Source: Loxodes magnus
Taxonomy: Eukaryota; Ciliophora; Karyorelictea; Loxodida; Loxodidae
Assembly: GCA_946699065.1 (NCBI GenBank)
Contig: CAMPDV010001587.1
Location: forward strand, 1 to 64,000
Direction: 5' to 3'
Length of the DNA: 64,000 nt
The notes under the pieces: model-generated
The model's database searches: none
What the model saw: only the letters and a program-made list of their open reading frames with translations
What the model was told of the DNA's origin: nothing
In this document: positions 62,901 to 64,000 of the stretch, in pieces
Position numbering within the stretch: the first letter of the stretch is position 1
Layout: the number at the start of each line of letters is the position of its first letter
Program-made: the position numbers and the translations under genes

Positions 62901-63972
62901 AAGAAAAGCAAGTAAAAGAGTCTGAAGATCAGTTTATGTATTTGAAAGTTTTAAGAACTAGAAGTTTAAAAGAATGATAAGATTTCTAAGAAAAGTGAAT
63001 AAGAAAAGCAAGTAAAAGAGTCTGAAGATCAGTTTATGTATTTGAAAGTTTTAAGAACTAGAAGTTTAAAAGAATGATAAGATTTCTAAGAAAAGTGAAT
63101 AAGAAAAGCAAGTAAAAGAGTCTGAAGATCAGTTTATGTATTTGAAAGTTTAAAAGAATGATAAGATTTCTAAGAAAAGTGAATAAGAAAAGCAAGTAAA
63201 AGAGTCTGAAGATCAGTTTATGTATTTGAAAGTTTTAAGAACTAGAAGTTTAAAAGAATGATAAGATTTCTAAGAAAAGTCAATAAGAAAAGCAAGTAAA
63301 AGAGTCTAAAGATCAGTTTATGTATTTGAAAGTTTTAAGAACTAGAAGTTTAAAAGAATGATAAGATTTCTAAGAAAAGTGAATAAGAAAAGCAAGTAAA
63401 AGAGTCTGAAGATCAGTTTATGTATTTGAAAGTTTTAAGAACTAGAAGTTTAAAAGAATGATAAGATTTCTAAGAAAAGTGAATAAGAAAAGCAAGTAAA
63501 AGAATCTGAAGATCAGTTTATGTATTTGAAAGTTTTAAGAACTAGAAGTTTAAAAGAATGATAAGATTTCTAAGAAAAGTGAATAAGAAAAGCAAGTAAA
63601 AGAGTCTGAAGATCAGTTTATGTATTTGAAAGTTTTAAGAACTAGAAGTTTAAAAGAAAAGTGAATAAGAAAAGCAAGTAAAAGAGTCTGAAGATCAGTT
63701 TATGTATTTGAAAGTTTTAAGAACTAGAAGTTTAAAAGAATGATAAGATTTCTAAGAAAAGTCAATAAGAAAAGCAAGTAAAAGAGTCTGAAGATCAGTT
63801 TATGTATTTGAAAGTTTTAAGAACTAGAAGTTTAAAAGAATGATAAGATTTCTAAGAAAAGTGAATAAGAAAAGCAAGTAAAAGAGTCTGAAGATCAGTT
63901 TATGTATTTGAAAGTTTTAAGAACTAGAAGTTTAAAAGAATGATAAGATTTCTAAGAAAAGTCAATAAGAAA
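56933..63972 (+). repeat. Right-hand mixed segment
   Basis: After aB at 56933 the order departs from the 2.9-kb unit. It holds full-length a units at 57797 and 58581, several runs of gtc units (57797-58096, 60294-60493, 62240-62539) and B units mostly 382 bp apart (59263/59645/60027, 61094/61476, 62158/62540). The F-K-F-F-F-D-FC-o module recurs at 62622-63390. The unit at 62240 has a private GAACAAGAAG. Only satellite is present. Confidence 0.88.
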
Positions 63973-64000
63973 AGCAAGTAAAAGAGTATGAAGATCAGTT
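63973..64000 (+). repeat. Partial monomer at the window edge
   Basis: The first 28 bases of a unit with C16A (gagtatg), cut by the window end. Going by the 60 of 68 other a units, it is probably a class B unit. The array therefore continues to the right. Confidence 0.95.

Larger units (their letters stand above)
1..64000 (+). repeat. AT-rich 100-bp satellite array filling the whole window
   Basis: Every base belongs to a head-to-tail tandem repeat: 665 complete monomers and one 28-base partial. By hand parsing, 514 are 100 bp, 77 are 82 bp, 42 are 85 bp and 32 are 84 bp; these lengths sum to 63,972, exactly the start of the last partial unit minus one, so no segment is left unexplained. All units share one orientation. 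Most full-length units are identical to the consensus or differ only at position 91 or 14-18. Consensus composition is A47 T28 G20 C5. None of the unit types contains CpG. Because 100 is not a multiple of 3, the reading frame shifts every unit and stops recur in all frames, so the array is non-coding. Both array edges lie outside the window. Centromeric or other heterochromatic function is inference only. Confidence 0.99.

Noticed and set aside
1-64000. CRISPR array
   Set aside because: Repeats are contiguous with no unique spacers; the whole period is conserved, and no cas genes are present.
1-64000. Telomeric or simple microsatellite repeat
   Set aside because: The period is 82-100 bp with a complex unit; no TTAGGG-like or TTTAGGG-like tandem was seen.
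1-64000. Transposon, LTR element or other insertion within the array
   Set aside because: Unit lengths account for every base from 1 to 63972, leaving no room for an insertion, and no terminal repeats or target-site duplications are visible.
1-64000. CENP-B box
   Set aside because: The known box needs CpG-containing TTCG and CGGG cores; no CpG exists in any unit type.
1-64000. tRNA, rRNA or other structured RNA genes
   Set aside because: Only 4-5 bp inverted arms occur in the monomer; no cloverleaf, A/B box pair or rRNA-like sequence was seen.
1-64000. Minisatellite inside a coding exon
   Set aside because: The dominant 100-bp period and the 82- and 85-bp units are not multiples of 3, and stops occur in all frames on both strands within a few units.

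Overview
The window is one uninterrupted, head-to-tail satellite DNA array that runs off both ends. I see no gene, RNA gene, transposon, CRISPR array or unique flanking sequence. Reading it unit by unit gives 665 complete monomers plus a 28-base partial at 63973-64000. The tally closes exactly: 514 units of 100 bp, 77 of 82 bp, 42 of 85 bp, 29 of 84 bp (class D) and 3 of 84 bp (class E) sum to 63,972 bases. All units lie in the same orientation. The 100-bp consensus (for example 83-182) is A47 T28 G20 C5, so 25% GC, 67% purine on the given strand, and without any CpG. A long, nearly identical, AT-rich satellite of this size points to a eukaryotic heterochromatic locus (centromeric, pericentromeric, subtelomeric, or a B or sex chromosome). 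The sequence alone does not identify the species or the chromosomal site.

Notation (monomer position 1 = first a of agcaagta). F = full 100 bp. B = 82 bp, lacking positions 69-86. K = 85 bp, lacking 56-70. D = 84 bp, lacking a 16-bp stretch around 43-58. E = K plus loss of G42. Point variants: C = G91C (gtc for gtg); a = C16A (gagtatg); e = G14A (gaatctg); t = G14T (gattctg); o = G18A (gtctaaag). A few rare private changes serve as markers.

Layout, read from the order of these marked units. 1-12.1 kb: three related 4.4-4.6 kb segments marked by the rare E unit. 12.76-17.90 kb: two tandem copies of a 2,572-bp, 27-unit higher-order repeat. 18-23.6 kb: irregular, with one 1.27-kb block repeated 2,034 bp away. 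23.6-27.1 kb: a 17-unit block repeated at an offset of 1,821 bp, joined by three adjacent identical 84-bp units. 28.66-40.17 kb: a large tandem duplication of 6,669 and 4,841 bp, whose difference is exactly one internal 1,828-bp higher-order unit. 40.8-44.5 kb: an 851-bp, 9-unit module. 45.2-51.1 kb: a domain with no gtc units, containing an internal 1,369-bp duplication. 51.2-56.9 kb: a 2,815/2,915-bp higher-order repeat in two copies. 56.9-64 kb: mixed units built largely on a 382-bp four-unit motif (one B plus three F).

The array therefore has structure at several scales: monomer, 382-bp four-mer, 0.85-2.9 kb higher-order units, and 4-7 kb segmental duplications. This is what repeated unequal exchange and slippage would leave. 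The most notable regularity is two classes of monomer, with and without one 18-bp box. The box holds a GATA-type hexamer and a TTCTAAGAA dyad. The box-less class carries the linked C16A change in 60 of 77 copies. Whether any protein reads this box is unknown.
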